From the NCBI GenBank assembly GCA_028694565.1, contig JAQVKR010000004.1, positions 1 through 19,643 of the forward strand: a stretch of 19,643 nucleotides of DNA, given 5' to 3'. The number at the start of each line of letters is the position of its first letter. The stretch's first letter is position 1. The position numbers and the translations under genes are program-made. The DNA is from Gammaproteobacteria bacterium. Lineage in GTDB: Bacteria > Pseudomonadota > Gammaproteobacteria > DSM-26407. The notes below the pieces were generated by a model. That model did no database searches, was not told the DNA's origin, and was given only the letters and a program-made list of their open reading frames with translations. Below are positions 8,400 to 16,760 of the stretch, in pieces.

Positions 8400-10640
8400 C
8401 TAGGGCCCCGCCACGGCCTCCTTGACTCCGTCTTCCGCCGCGGCGGCCGATCCCGGCATGCGCCGTCCCTGGCCATCCTCCTTGCTTCCGCCGGCGCGGC
8501 TGTCGTTGCCCTCCCTGTTCGCGGCCAGGTTGCGGGTGGCCTCCACGTAGGCGTCGTAGCGGTTGCGGATGTCGCGCACGTAGCGCACCGTCTGGTTGCA
8601 GCGGCAGTAGCCGTGCTCGGCCTCGCGGGCATAGCGGTCGAGGGTGAGCAGGCTCATGGCCTTTTCCACGTTGTCGTTCCAGCGATTCGGATCCAGGTCC
8701 AGCTTCCGGGCCAGGCGACGGGCATCGGCCACGTGGCCGTAGCCGGCGTTGTAGGCCGCCAGGGCCAGCCAGGTCCGCTCGGCGAGGGGGATCCTCGGAT
8801 CGAAGCGCTGGCGCAGCAGGGCCAGGTAGCGGACCCCGGCGCGGATGGAGCCGACCGGATCGGTGGGCTCGTCGTGTCCGAGCTCGTCCGCGGTGCGGGG
8901 CATCAGCTGCATCAGGCCCTGCGCCCCCATCCAGGACTCGGCCTCCGGGTCGAACCGGCTCTCCTGGTACATCTGCGCCACGATGAGGCGCCAGTCGAAG
9001 CCGTAGTCCTCGGCGTGCTGCCGGATGACATCGTCCCAGGGTGACAGCACCCCGCTGCGGGCCGTGCGGAACTCCACGTGGCGGCGCACCTTGTGGGGAT
9101 CGCGGAAGTACTTCCGGTAGAGGATGTTGTAGTCCCGCCCGCGGTAGGATCCGGCGATGAAGTCGTTGACCGCGGTCAGGAGCTTCGGTGCCTCCCGGCG
9201 CACCACCCAGCCGTGGGGAACCGGCTCGCCGAGGACCAGGTCGGCTTTCACGTCGTCACGCCAGGTGAGCTCGATGTCGAGGATGTCGCTGTCGGCCACG
9301 GTCAGGTCGTAGGCCGTCTCCGCCACCTGGCCGATGATCCACTCCGTCTCCTGCTCCTCCGGAGCGGGCCGCAGGCGCACCGGCACGCCCTGCGCCTGGA
9401 TCTTCCTGATGGTCTCCCAGTAGGAACTGCTGGGGCGCACCACCACGTCCCGGCCGGCGAGATCGTCGATGGAGCGCAGCGGCAGCTCAGCGGCCCGCGA
9501 CACCAGGGTCTCGGACACCTCGTTGTAGGGCCGGGAGAAGACGATGCCGGGGATGGCCCGCCGCTCGTCGGTGATGGTCAGGGAGGCGGCGATCAGATCG
9601 CCGCGGCCCTGCTGCAGCCAGGGGATGAGATCCTCGCGACTGGGGGGGATCACCATTTCCACCCGCAGTCCCCGGCTCTTGGCGAATGCGCTGACCAACT
9701 CGTATTCGAACCCGAGGCGCTCGCCGCGCAGGATGAAGTAGGTGGCGGGATTGTTGCGCGTCAGCACGCGCAGGACCCCCCGTTTCTTCAATCCGTCCAG
9801 ATCCTCGGTGTAGGTCTCCGGCTGTTCGGCGAGGCGGTTGGCATAGATGAACTGGTCCAGGGCTTCGCGCAGCGCCGGGGCGTCGGGACGCACCGCCCAG
9901 GCCGTGGGGCGCTCGTCGCCGAGGTAGAAGGCGGCGGCCAGCTGCGGGCGGGTGGGCAGCACCTCCCGGCCGAGGCGCGCGGGGATGACGGTGGCGTCGT
10001 AGAAGCCGTCGGCCACCTGATCGAGCGTCTTCACCAGGGTCTGGCTTTCGGGAAGCGCGGCCAGCGCGAGCCCGGGTATCTCTTCCTGCAGCAGCTCGAG
10101 CCGCTGCCAGGCCGCGGTGCCGGGGTGCAGGGCGACGGTCCGGTCGCGCAGGTCGGGGGTGCCGGCGATGTCCGCCCGGTCCGCGTTCCGGACCACCACC
10201 TGCTCGCGCACCACGCCCAGGGGGACGGTGAACGCCACCTGCCGCTTGCGCTCGGGGGTGATGACGAGGCTGGTGCCGATGAGATCGCCGGCCCCGGCCA
10301 AGAGTTGCGGAATCAGGTCGTGGCGGGTCTCGGTGTAGACCCAGCGGATGTCGACCCCGAGCCCGGCCGCGAACTGGGCGATGAAGGCTTGGCCGGGGCG
10401 CGGCGTGCCCGCGGGCAGGACCTGGTCCAGGTAGTGGCGCGGCAGGAGGACGCGCAGTTCGCCGCGCTTCAGGACGGCGGCGAGATCGCCCCCGGGCGCG
10501 TGCTCGACGGCAGGCCCGTTGTCCGCCTCGTCGGAGCACGCCGACAGGAGAAGGGCCAGCAGCCACAGCAGCGCCAGCCAGCCTCGCCCGGAGCCTCGGG
10601 CTTTCGCGCGACGGGGGGTTGTGGCGGTCGTGACGGGCAA
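8400..10640 (-). CDS. MltF-like lytic transglycosylase lipoprotein with two tandem solute-binding (SBP_bac_3) domains
   Basis: 746 residues with a TTG start; GGAG lies about ten bases upstream. A signal anchor at 21-34 ends in the lipobox LLSAC with lipid-modified Cys35. Next come two family-3 solute-binding domains, about 53-275 and 281-513. They are recognisably duplicated: LKRGELRVLLP matches LKKRGVLRVLTR, and DLIPQLLAGAGDLIGTSLVI matches DLIPWLQQGRGDLIAASLTI. The third part (about 535-705) is an SLT/MltF-type catalytic domain: QMYQESRFDPEAES with catalytic Glu560, GAQGLMQLMP at 572-581 and LAAYNAGYGHV at 627-637. The last 40 residues are polar and low complexity. Known for the family: MltF cleaves peptidoglycan by forming 1,6-anhydro-MurNAc ends and is regulated by ligands at its single sensor domain; E. 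coli MltF has 518 residues. The extra sensor domain here is unusual. It should sit in the periplasm; Asp36 would favour inner-membrane retention in enterobacteria. Confidence 0.93.
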   Translation of the reverse strand: MPVTTATTPRRAKARGSGRGWLALLWLLALLLSACSDEADNGPAVEHAPGGDLAAVLKRGELRVLLPRHYLDQVLPAGTPRPGQAFIAQFAAGLGVDIRWVYTETRHDLIPQLLAGAGDLIGTSLVITPERKRQVAFTVPLGVVREQVVVRNADRADIAGTPDLRDRTVALHPGTAAWQRLELLQEEIPGLALAALPESQTLVKTLDQVADGFYDATVIPARLGREVLPTRPQLAAAFYLGDERPTAWAVRPDAPALREALDQFIYANRLAEQPETYTEDLDGLKKRGVLRVLTRNNPATYFILRGERLGFEYELVSAFAKSRGLRVEMVIPPSREDLIPWLQQGRGDLIAASLTITDERRAIPGIVFSRPYNEVSETLVSRAAELPLRSIDDLAGRDVVVRPSSSYWETIRKIQAQGVPVRLRPAPEEQETEWIIGQVAETAYDLTVADSDILDIELTWRDDVKADLVLGEPVPHGWVVRREAPKLLTAVNDFIAGSYRGRDYNILYRKYFRDPHKVRRHVEFRTARSGVLSPWDDVIRQHAEDYGFDWRLIVAQMYQESRFDPEAESWMGAQGLMQLMPRTADELGHDEPTDPVGSIRAGVRYLALLRQRFDPRIPLAERTWLALAAYNAGYGHVADARRLARKLDLDPNRWNDNVEKAMSLLTLDRYAREAEHGYCRCNQTVRYVRDIRNRYDAYVEATRNLAANREGNDSRAGGSKEDGQGRRMPGSAAAAEDGVKEAVAGP

Positions 10641-10822
10641 GCGTGGCGTTCTCCGGCAGCAGACGGCGCACTGCCGGGGAAACTTAGCACGAACCGGACG
10701 GGATAGGCACGATCAGGGTAGGGAATTGGCGCGGCCGCGCCGGCGGTCGCCGGACCCCGGCCCCGCCGCGGGGCACGCAGGGGGAGGCGGGAGAATCGCG
10801 GCTGTTTCCCGGGGAGCGGCCG

Positions 10823-11041
10823 TCAATCGTCACCCATGGGGATGTACTCCCGCTCCGTGCTGAGCAGCCGCTCGGCCTCCTCGGTGTCCTTGGCGAAGAT
10901 GACCTTCACCACGTAGTCGGCATCGGCGGGCCGCTGCGTCCGCAGATCGCGGGCCCGCTGCCGGGCATCCCGGTAGCCGCTGAAGGTCTCCACCAGGGCG
11001 CATCTCTTGTCGGTGGTCACGTTGTAGACGAAGTAGGGCAT
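10823..11041 (-). CDS. Small conserved-looking cytoplasmic protein, unknown function
   Basis: 72 residues starting MPYFVYNVTTDKRCALVETF and ending EYIPMGDD. The pattern is a short beta strand, a basic helix (YRDARQRARDLR), a second strand (DYVVKVIFAKD) and an acidic helix (TEEAERLLSTER). It recalls short hypothetical proteins of gammaproteobacteria and betaproteobacteria that start MP(F/Y)xVY and end in EREP-like text, but I cannot name the family. There is no signal peptide or membrane segment. The start at 11041 fits the family-like N-terminus and has GGAA four bases and GGAG eleven bases upstream; an in-frame ATG at 11089 would add 16 Pro-rich residues and has no ribosome site. A good promoter lies about 80 bp upstream, so it is transcribed independently of the EF-G-like gene. 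Confidence 0.75.
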   Translation of the reverse strand: MPYFVYNVTTDKRCALVETFSGYRDARQRARDLRTQRPADADYVVKVIFAKDTEEAERLLSTEREYIPMGDD

Positions 11042-11119
11042 GATCTTCCGCTCTCCGGTTGGCGGGGCGGGCAGGTGCGCTTTCTCCATGCACAGCTGCC
11101 GGCGTGTGGGGCGCAGGCC

Positions 11120-11147
11120 ATTATAGGAAGCCCCGCCGGTCATTCAA
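11120..11147 (-). promoter_or_regulatory. Sigma-70-type promoter for the 72-residue protein
   Basis: Minus strand TTGAAT (11147-11142), a 16-bp spacer and a perfect TATAAT (11125-11120). The predicted RNA start is near 11113, giving a leader of about 70 bases before the ATG at 11041. This is the best promoter match in the window. Confidence 0.6.
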
Positions 11148-11166
11148 CCCGTCGGTTTGCCTGCAT

Positions 11167-11201
11167 CCGGCCGCCGGGCCGTGGACATGCCCGGCGGCCG
11201 G
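11167..11201 (-). terminator. Strong GC hairpin after the EF-G-like gene
   Basis: A perfect 13-bp stem CCGGCCGCCGGGC/GCCCGGCGGCCGG with a 9-base loop (11180-11188), 20 bp past the stop of the EF-G-like gene and upstream of the next promoter. There is no T run, so it may pause or protect RNA ends rather than terminate alone. Confidence 0.45.
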
Positions 11202-11220
11202 TGCGTGTCTCCGCTCCCGC

Positions 11221-13263
11221 TCAATCCTCCTGCGGCTGGAATTCGGCCATCAGCCGCTGCTGGATGTCGAAGGGCACGGGATCATAGTGGCTCAGCTCCA
11301 TGGTGTAGCTGCCCTGTCCGCCGGTCACCGACTTCAGCTCGGTCTGGTAGTCGCCCAGCTCCGCCAGCGGGGCCATGCCGTGGATGACGGCCTGGCCGTC
11401 GCTGATGGTGTCGGTGCTGTTGACCCGTCCGCGCTTGGACGAGAGTCCGCCGGCGATGGCGCCGATGGCCGAGTCCGGCGTGGTGATGTGGATGTTCACC
11501 ATCGGCTCGAGCACCACCGGCCGGGCCTGCTTCACCGCCTCCTGGAAGGCTTTCTTGCCCGCGGTGACGAAGGCCACCTCCTTGGAGTCGACGGGGTGGT
11601 ACTTGCCGTCGTAGACCGTCACCTCCAGGTCGTGCAGCGCGTAGCCGGCGATGATGCCGGTTTCCAGGGCCTGGCGGATGCCCTTTTCCACGGCGGGGAT
11701 GAGGTTGGTGGGGATGGCGCCGCCCACCACCGCGTTGACGAAGTGGAAGCCCTCCCCCCGCTCCAGCGGCCGGATGCGCAGGAAGACCTCGCCGAACTGC
11801 CCCGCGCCGCCGGTCTGCTTCTTGTGCCGGTAGTGGCCTTCAGCGGCGGCGGTGATGGTTTCGCGGTAGGCGATGCGCGGCGGGCGGGTGTCCACCTCCA
11901 CGTTGAAGCGGTCCCGCATCCGTTCCAGGGCGATGCGCAGGTGCAGCTCGCCGAGCCCGCGGATCACCGTCTCGTTGGTGACGCCGTTGTGCTCGACCCG
12001 GAAGCAGGGGTCCTCCTCCGAGAGCTTGTGCAGGGCGTCGGAGAGCTTCTGCTCGTCGCCGCGCCGGGTCGGCTCGATGGCCAGGCCGTACATGGGCTCC
12101 GGGAAGTCCAGCGGCTTGAGATGGATGAGATCCTCGTCGTGGGAGTCGTGCAGCACCGCATCGAAGTGGATGTCGTCGACCTTCGTCACCGCGCAGATGT
12201 CGCCGGGAATGCCGCGCTCCATCTCCCGCAGCTCCTTGCCGAAGGGGCGGTACAGGTGCCCCGCCTTGAACGGCTTGCGTCCGTCGCCGATGAACATCTG
12301 GCTGTTGGGGGTGATGGTGCCCTGGTGGATGCGGAAAGTCGCCACCTTGCCCATGAACGGGTCCATGGCGACCTTGAACACGTGGGCCACCACGTGCCGG
12401 TCGGGGTCGGGAACGGTGGTGAAGGGCGCGGCGGCCTCGTCCCAGCCCTTGACGAACGGACGGGGATTGCCCTCCAGGGGGTTCGGCATCAGTTCCTCGA
12501 ACAGCTTCTGCAGGGCGTCCAGGCCGGCGCCGGTCGCGGCCGACACGAACGCGACCGGAACCAGGTGCCCCTCCCGCAACGCCTTCTCGAACGGCTCGTG
12601 GAGCTGATCGGGGGAGAGGTCCTGGCCCTGCTCCAGGTAGAGCGCCATGAGGTCCTCGTCCACCTCCACCACCTGGTCGATGATGGCGGTATGGGCCTCG
12701 GCCACGGAGGAGAAGGCGCTCTCGCCGTCGGGGTTGAAGAAGCAGTCCACCACGCTGTCATGGCCCGGCGCGGGCAGGTTGATGGGCAGGCACTCGGCGC
12801 CGAAGGAATCGCGCAGGTGATCCATCAGGCCCGCCAGGTCGACGCCGGGGGCGTCGATCTGGTTCACGATGATCATCCGGCACAGCCGGCGCTCGGCGGC
12901 GTAGTTCATCACCCGCCGGGTCATGGGCTCGATGCCGACCTGGGCGTTCACCACCACCGCGATGGTCTCCACGGCCGGCAGGACGCTCTTGGTCCGGCCG
13001 AGGAAGTCGAGGAAGCCGGGGGTGTCGATGATGTTGATGTGGAAGCCGCCGGAATCGAAGCTGGCGACCGCCGAGTCGATGGAGTGGCCGAGCGCCTTCT
13101 CCTGGGGCGAGCTGTCGGAGACGGTGGTTCCCTTTTCCACGCTGCCCGGGGCTTCAATGGCCCCGAAGCGGCGCAGCAGGGCTTCGGCGAGGGTGGTTTT
13201 TCCGCTGCCGCTGTGGCCCAGCAGGGCGATGTTGCGGATGCTTTCTGTGGTGTAGCCGGGCAT
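11221..13263 (-). CDS. EF-G-like translational GTPase (EF-G2/FusA2-type)
   Basis: 680 residues with all five EF-G domains in order. The G domain has P-loop GHSGSGKT at 16-23, DTPG at 80-83 and NQID at 134-137. Domain IV has the GHYRHKKQTGGAGQFGEV text and domain V has EPMVNIHITTPDSAIGAIAGGLSSKRGRV. The usual EF-G switch I RGITI text is absent; EKGTTVSDSSPQE stands there instead. The usual DTPGHVDF is DTPGFLDF, so the His that promotes GTP hydrolysis is Phe84. These changes place it with the second-copy EF-G-like proteins rather than canonical FusA; such proteins bind ribosomes, and their roles are poorly defined. The ATG at 13263 has GGGAGGGA just upstream. The main fusA is expected elsewhere, near the str operon. 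It lies downstream of the FIST gene with a 158-bp gap and a possible own -10 box. Confidence 0.93.
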   Translation of the reverse strand: MPGYTTESIRNIALLGHSGSGKTTLAEALLRRFGAIEAPGSVEKGTTVSDSSPQEKALGHSIDSAVASFDSGGFHINIIDTPGFLDFLGRTKSVLPAVETIAVVVNAQVGIEPMTRRVMNYAAERRLCRMIIVNQIDAPGVDLAGLMDHLRDSFGAECLPINLPAPGHDSVVDCFFNPDGESAFSSVAEAHTAIIDQVVEVDEDLMALYLEQGQDLSPDQLHEPFEKALREGHLVPVAFVSAATGAGLDALQKLFEELMPNPLEGNPRPFVKGWDEAAAPFTTVPDPDRHVVAHVFKVAMDPFMGKVATFRIHQGTITPNSQMFIGDGRKPFKAGHLYRPFGKELREMERGIPGDICAVTKVDDIHFDAVLHDSHDEDLIHLKPLDFPEPMYGLAIEPTRRGDEQKLSDALHKLSEEDPCFRVEHNGVTNETVIRGLGELHLRIALERMRDRFNVEVDTRPPRIAYRETITAAAEGHYRHKKQTGGAGQFGEVFLRIRPLERGEGFHFVNAVVGGAIPTNLIPAVEKGIRQALETGIIAGYALHDLEVTVYDGKYHPVDSKEVAFVTAGKKAFQEAVKQARPVVLEPMVNIHITTPDSAIGAIAGGLSSKRGRVNSTDTISDGQAVIHGMAPLAELGDYQTELKSVTGGQGSYTMELSHYDPVPFDIQQRLMAEFQPQED

Positions 13264-13309
13264 GGTTCCCTCCCAGGTAGGGTTCGGATCGTTCTCCGGA
13301 ACTGACAGG

Positions 13310-13315
13310 AGTATA
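13310..13315 (-). promoter_or_regulatory. Possible -10 box for the EF-G-like gene
   Basis: TATACT on the minus strand, 46 bp upstream of the start codon, in an otherwise GC-rich gap. No convincing -35 box is present at 16-18 bp. Confidence 0.27.
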
Positions 13316-13421
13316 ACTCGACGGTCACCGCCTTCGGCTTTGACGTGGATCAGACGCGAAGCAGAGGATGAGGGCCGTTCGGCGCGGGCGCCTCCGGCCC
13401 CGCGACGGGGGGGTGCCCGGC

Positions 13422-14534
13422 CTACAGGAACAGGGTGAGTACGCCCGTGTAGCCGTAGAGCCGGTTGTGGAAAATCTCCCCGTTGGCGTAGAAGCCCACC
13501 AGGGGGCAATCGCCCAGCCGCTCCCGGATCAGCTTCAGCTCGGCGGAATCCTCGCCGAACAGGTGGCGCCCCCGCCCCAGGCAGGAGACGTAGATGGCGC
13601 CGCGCGGCGGGCGGGGCAGGCGTCGCTCCAGGCCGTCGAGCATGCGCAGCATGTCCTCCCGGGCCGTATTGCCGTCCCGGCGGCAGAACATGACCTCCTG
13701 GCCGTTGTGGAGCAGATCGCCGATGGCCAGCAGCCGGTGGTCGGGGTCCACCCCCACCAGGTTGCGCACCAGGTAGTCGCCGGTGTCGGAGCCGGGAATC
13801 GGAAACCCGGCGAAGATATAGCCGGCGGCGCGGCGGAGATCCCGGGCCAGCACCTCGCCGATATCCTCGTAGAACACCTCCAGCGCCGGGCGGCCGTCGA
13901 TGGCCACGGCCACGTTGCGCTGCGCCTCGGTGATTACCCGCCTTGGCCCGATGGGGGTGCAGCCCTGGGTGTGGGCGGTGAGCAGGCGCACCTCGGGGCC
14001 GAACATGACGCCCGAGAGCCCGCCCTGGGCCACGTTGTCGGCCAGCTGGGGAAGGGGGCCGCGGGAGGAGCTCAGGCCGCCGGCGAGGAACCCGCCGGGC
14101 AGCTCGTCGGCCAGCCGGGTGATGAGCTGGGGCGTGGCGGGATTCTCCGGATCGGCGTGGACCAGGGCGAAGCTGCCGGGAGTGTCGCGCATCCAGCGGC
14201 CGTCGCGGGCCAGGAACCCGTCGAAGCCGCTGCGGATGCCGTGAAACACCCGGAAGCTGGCCTCCGGCAGCCGCGCCACCATCATCACCATGGCCGGCTC
14301 CTCGTAGAACTCCCGCCCGCTGGCGCAGACGCCGAGCCCCACGGTTCCGATCCAGTGGGTGACCGGACTGTCCCGCCGCACCCGCTTCAGGACCGCTTCG
14401 AGGTGCGCGGCATGGGTGTCGGTGACGTAGAGGAAGCCGAGGTTGCCCGGTTCCGGGCCCAGCTGCGCCAGGCACTCCCCGCAGGCGGCGAGGGGGTCGC
14501 TGTGGGTGGAGGTGGCGAGCGGAAAGGTCTCCAT
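13422..14534 (-). CDS. FIST-domain sensory protein (FIST_N plus FIST_C)
   Basis: 370 residues starting METFPLATSTHSDP. The N-terminal half (about 30-220) fits FIST_N, with GNLGFLYVTD, the GTVGLGVCASG turn and GGLSSSRG. The C-terminal part (about 225-355) fits FIST_C: RAAGYIFAGFPIPGSDTGDYLVRN, AIYVSCLGRGRHLFGE and the terminal GFYANGEIFHNRLYGYTGVL. Family knowledge: FIST proteins are proposed small-ligand (perhaps amino acid) sensors, often placed beside chemotaxis, GGDEF or histidine kinase genes. There is no output domain, signal peptide or membrane segment here, and no kinase or methyl-accepting gene next to it, so its partner is unknown. The ATG at 14534 has GGGGAG four to five bases upstream; the frame is open further but that part looks non-coding. 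It is divergent from yoaA. Confidence 0.9.
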   Translation of the reverse strand: METFPLATSTHSDPLAACGECLAQLGPEPGNLGFLYVTDTHAAHLEAVLKRVRRDSPVTHWIGTVGLGVCASGREFYEEPAMVMMVARLPEASFRVFHGIRSGFDGFLARDGRWMRDTPGSFALVHADPENPATPQLITRLADELPGGFLAGGLSSSRGPLPQLADNVAQGGLSGVMFGPEVRLLTAHTQGCTPIGPRRVITEAQRNVAVAIDGRPALEVFYEDIGEVLARDLRRAAGYIFAGFPIPGSDTGDYLVRNLVGVDPDHRLLAIGDLLHNGQEVMFCRRDGNTAREDMLRMLDGLERRLPRPPRGAIYVSCLGRGRHLFGEDSAELKLIRERLGDCPLVGFYANGEIFHNRLYGYTGVLTLFL

Positions 14535-14608
14535 CGGGCTCCCCGGGCATGAAGGGCAGGGTGCCGGGCCGGGGCGGGAAACCGGCGCCGGCGCGGCATC
14601 GAAGCCAC

Positions 14609-14636
14609 AGGATACGGAAAAGACCCGGCCGGTAAA
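14609..14636 (-). promoter_or_regulatory. Candidate promoter for the FIST gene
   Basis: Minus strand TTTACC (14636-14631), a 16-bp spacer and TATCCT (14614-14609), each four of six to consensus, about 75 bp before the ATG. Confidence 0.32.
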
Positions 14637-14681
14637 CAGCCCCCCCGGGGAGGGTTTCTCGGCAGCCGGATGGATTGCCGG

Positions 14682-14687
14682 TACAAT
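14682..14687 (+). promoter_or_regulatory. Possible -10 box for yoaA
   Basis: TACAAT (five of six) lies 73 bp upstream of the chosen yoaA start, in the divergent gap. No good -35 box is visible at normal spacing. Confidence 0.37.
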
Positions 14688-14760
14688 GGCCCACTTACCG
14701 GGACGCGCCGTGAGCCGCCGAGCGAGGTCCGGCGCGAGCCGCCGCCGGCGTCCTCCGGCC

Positions 14761-16722
14761 ATGCCTGACCCTACCGATGCCGTTTCACCAGCCGACGATT
14801 GCATGGAAGAGAGACGCCCGCTCGCAGAACTGCTCGGTCCCGACGGCCCCTTCGCCGGGCGGATCGACGGCTACGCCCCGCGTTCGGCCCAGCTGGCCAT
14901 GGCCGAGGCGGTGGAGCGCGCGCTGGACGATTGCGGCCGGCTCATCGTGGAGGCGGGAACCGGCACCGGCAAGACCTTCGCCTACCTGGTGCCGGCGCTG
15001 CGCTCCGGGGGCAAGGTCATCATCTCCACCGGCACCAAGGCCCTGCAGGACCAGCTCTACCACCGCGACCTGCCGCTGGTGGCCGAAACCCTGGGGATCC
15101 CGGCCCGGACGGCGCTGCTGAAGGGGCGCTCCAACTACCTGTGCCGGCACCGCCTGGAGGTCAACGCCGAGAGCGGGCGCTTCCGCAGCCGCGAGATGGC
15201 GTTCCGGTTCCAGCGGGTGCGGGAGTGGTCCGCCACGACCCGCAGCGGGGACATCGCCGAGATCGGCGACATCCCGGAGGACTCCCCGGTCTGGCCCTAC
15301 GTGACCAGCACCGGTGACAACTGCCTCGGCCAGGAGTGCGCCCACGTGGGGGACTGCTTCCTGATCAGGGCGCGCCGGTCGGCCCAGGAGGCGGACCTGC
15401 TGGTCATCAACCACCACCTGTTCTTCGCCGACATGGCCCTGCGCGGCGAGGGCTTCGGTGAGCTGCTGCCCGGCGCCAACGCCGTCATCCTGGACGAGGC
15501 CCACCAGCTGCCCGAGGCGGCCTCGGCCTTCTTCGGCCTGGCGGTGAGCGGCCGGCAGCTGCTGGAGCTGGCCCAGGACACCCTCACCGAGCAGGTGCGC
15601 GAGGCCCCGGACATGGCCGCCCTGGCCCGGGCCGCGGAGGGGCTGGAGAAGGCGGTCCGGGATCTGCGCCTGGCCTTCGGCGAGGGGGAGCGGCGCGCGG
15701 CCTGGAGCGAGGTGGACCGCGACGCGGGGGTCGGCTCCGCCCTCGACGCGCTGCGCACCCGCCTGGCGGCCATGGCCGCGGTGCTGGAGCCCATCGCCGA
15801 GCGCGGCAAGGGTCTGGAAAGCTGCCAGCGCCGGAGCCGGGAGCTGGGCGAGGCCATCGACCAGCTGGCCGGCGACACGCCCCCCGGGCAGGTGCACTGG
15901 TTCGAGACCCGCGGGCGCGGCTTCACCCTGCATCTGACGCCCCTCGACGTGGCCGCGCCCCTGCGCGCCCACATGGATGCGCAGAAATGCGCCTGGGTCT
16001 TCACCTCCGCCACCCTGGCGGTCGGCGATTCGTTCCGGCATTTCTCCGCCCGCCTGGGGCTGGAGGAGGCGGAGACCCTCCAGCTGCCGAGCCCCTTCGA
16101 CTACCCCAGCCAGGCGCTCTGGTACGTTCCCCGGGGCCTCCCCCAGCCCAACACCCCGGGCTATACCCGGGCGGTGGTGGACGCCGCGCTGCCGGTGCTG
16201 GCGGCCAGCCGCGGCCGGGCGTTCCTGCTCTTCACCAGCCATCGCGCCCTGCGGGAGGCGGCGGATTTGCTCGAGGGGCGCCTGGACTATCCGCTGCTGG
16301 TGCAGGGCACCGCCCCGCGCAGCGAGCTGCTGCGCCGGTTCCGGGAGCTCGGCAACGCGGTGCTCCTCGGCACCAGCAGCTTCTGGGAGGGGGTGGATGT
16401 GCGGGGGGATGCGCTCTCCTGCGTCATCATCGACAAGCTGCCCTTCGCCGCGCCCAGCGATCCGGTGATCAAGGCCCGCATCGACACCCTGCGCGAGGAG
16501 GGACGCGAGCCCTTCATCGAGTTCCAGGTGCCGTCGGCGGTGATCACCCTCAAGCAGGGCACCGGCCGGCTCATCCGGGATGTGAGCGATCGCGGGGTGC
16601 TGATGATCTGCGATCCGCGGCTGCTGCGGCGCGGCTACGGCCACGCCTTCCTGGACAGCCTCCCGCCCATGGCCCGTACCCGCGACGTCACGGACGTGGA
16701 GCGGTTCTTCGCGGTGGAGTGA
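14761..16722 (+). CDS. yoaA: YoaA/DinG-type Fe-S ATP-dependent DNA helicase (XPD-like)
   Basis: 653 residues, close to E. coli YoaA (636). Superfamily 2 XPD-like motifs: Walker A EAGTGTGKT at 64-72, motif Ia STGTKALQDQLY, DEAH at 245-248, and motif VI LKQGTGRLIRD near the C-terminus. Four cysteines at 128, 188, 193 and 199 (in LKGRSNYLC and CLGQECAHVGDC) match the 4Fe-4S cluster ligands of XPD, DinG and YoaA. Known role: a 5'-3' DNA helicase acting in repair of damaged or stalled replication; in E. coli YoaA works with the HolC clamp-loader subunit. tsaB follows 85 bp downstream on the same strand, as in E. coli, which favours YoaA over DinG. The start is not certain: the ATG at 14761 has no clear ribosome site, and the ATG at 14803 (residue 15) or the GTG at 14710 are alternatives. 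Confidence 0.92.
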   Translation: MPDPTDAVSPADDCMEERRPLAELLGPDGPFAGRIDGYAPRSAQLAMAEAVERALDDCGRLIVEAGTGTGKTFAYLVPALRSGGKVIISTGTKALQDQLYHRDLPLVAETLGIPARTALLKGRSNYLCRHRLEVNAESGRFRSREMAFRFQRVREWSATTRSGDIAEIGDIPEDSPVWPYVTSTGDNCLGQECAHVGDCFLIRARRSAQEADLLVINHHLFFADMALRGEGFGELLPGANAVILDEAHQLPEAASAFFGLAVSGRQLLELAQDTLTEQVREAPDMAALARAAEGLEKAVRDLRLAFGEGERRAAWSEVDRDAGVGSALDALRTRLAAMAAVLEPIAERGKGLESCQRRSRELGEAIDQLAGDTPPGQVHWFETRGRGFTLHLTPLDVAAPLRAHMDAQKCAWVFTSATLAVGDSFRHFSARLGLEEAETLQLPSPFDYPSQALWYVPRGLPQPNTPGYTRAVVDAALPVLAASRGRAFLLFTSHRALREAADLLEGRLDYPLLVQGTAPRSELLRRFRELGNAVLLGTSSFWEGVDVRGDALSCVIIDKLPFAAPSDPVIKARIDTLREEGREPFIEFQVPSAVITLKQGTGRLIRDVSDRGVLMICDPRLLRRGYGHAFLDSLPPMARTRDVTDVERFFAVE

Positions 16723-16748
16723 CAAGGGACAAGGGACAAGGGACAAGG
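16721..16748 (+). repeat. Tandem GACAAGG x4 overlapping the yoaA stop codon
   Basis: Four perfect 7-bp units. The first begins inside the TGA stop of yoaA, so the repeat sits wholly in the 3' untranslated part except for two bases. This is a common kind of simple intergenic repeat in bacteria. Confidence 0.9.
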
Positions 16749-16760
16749 CGATATATCCTG

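Noticed and set aside
11059..13305. Plus-strand open frame of 748 codons
   Set aside because: Antisense to the EF-G-like GTPase; Val/Asp/Gly/His-rich text typical of a shadow frame.
13264..14694. N-terminal extension of the EF-G-like frame through the FIST gene
   Set aside because: Same-strand shadow. A strong ribosome site and the standard N-terminus fix the start at 13263.
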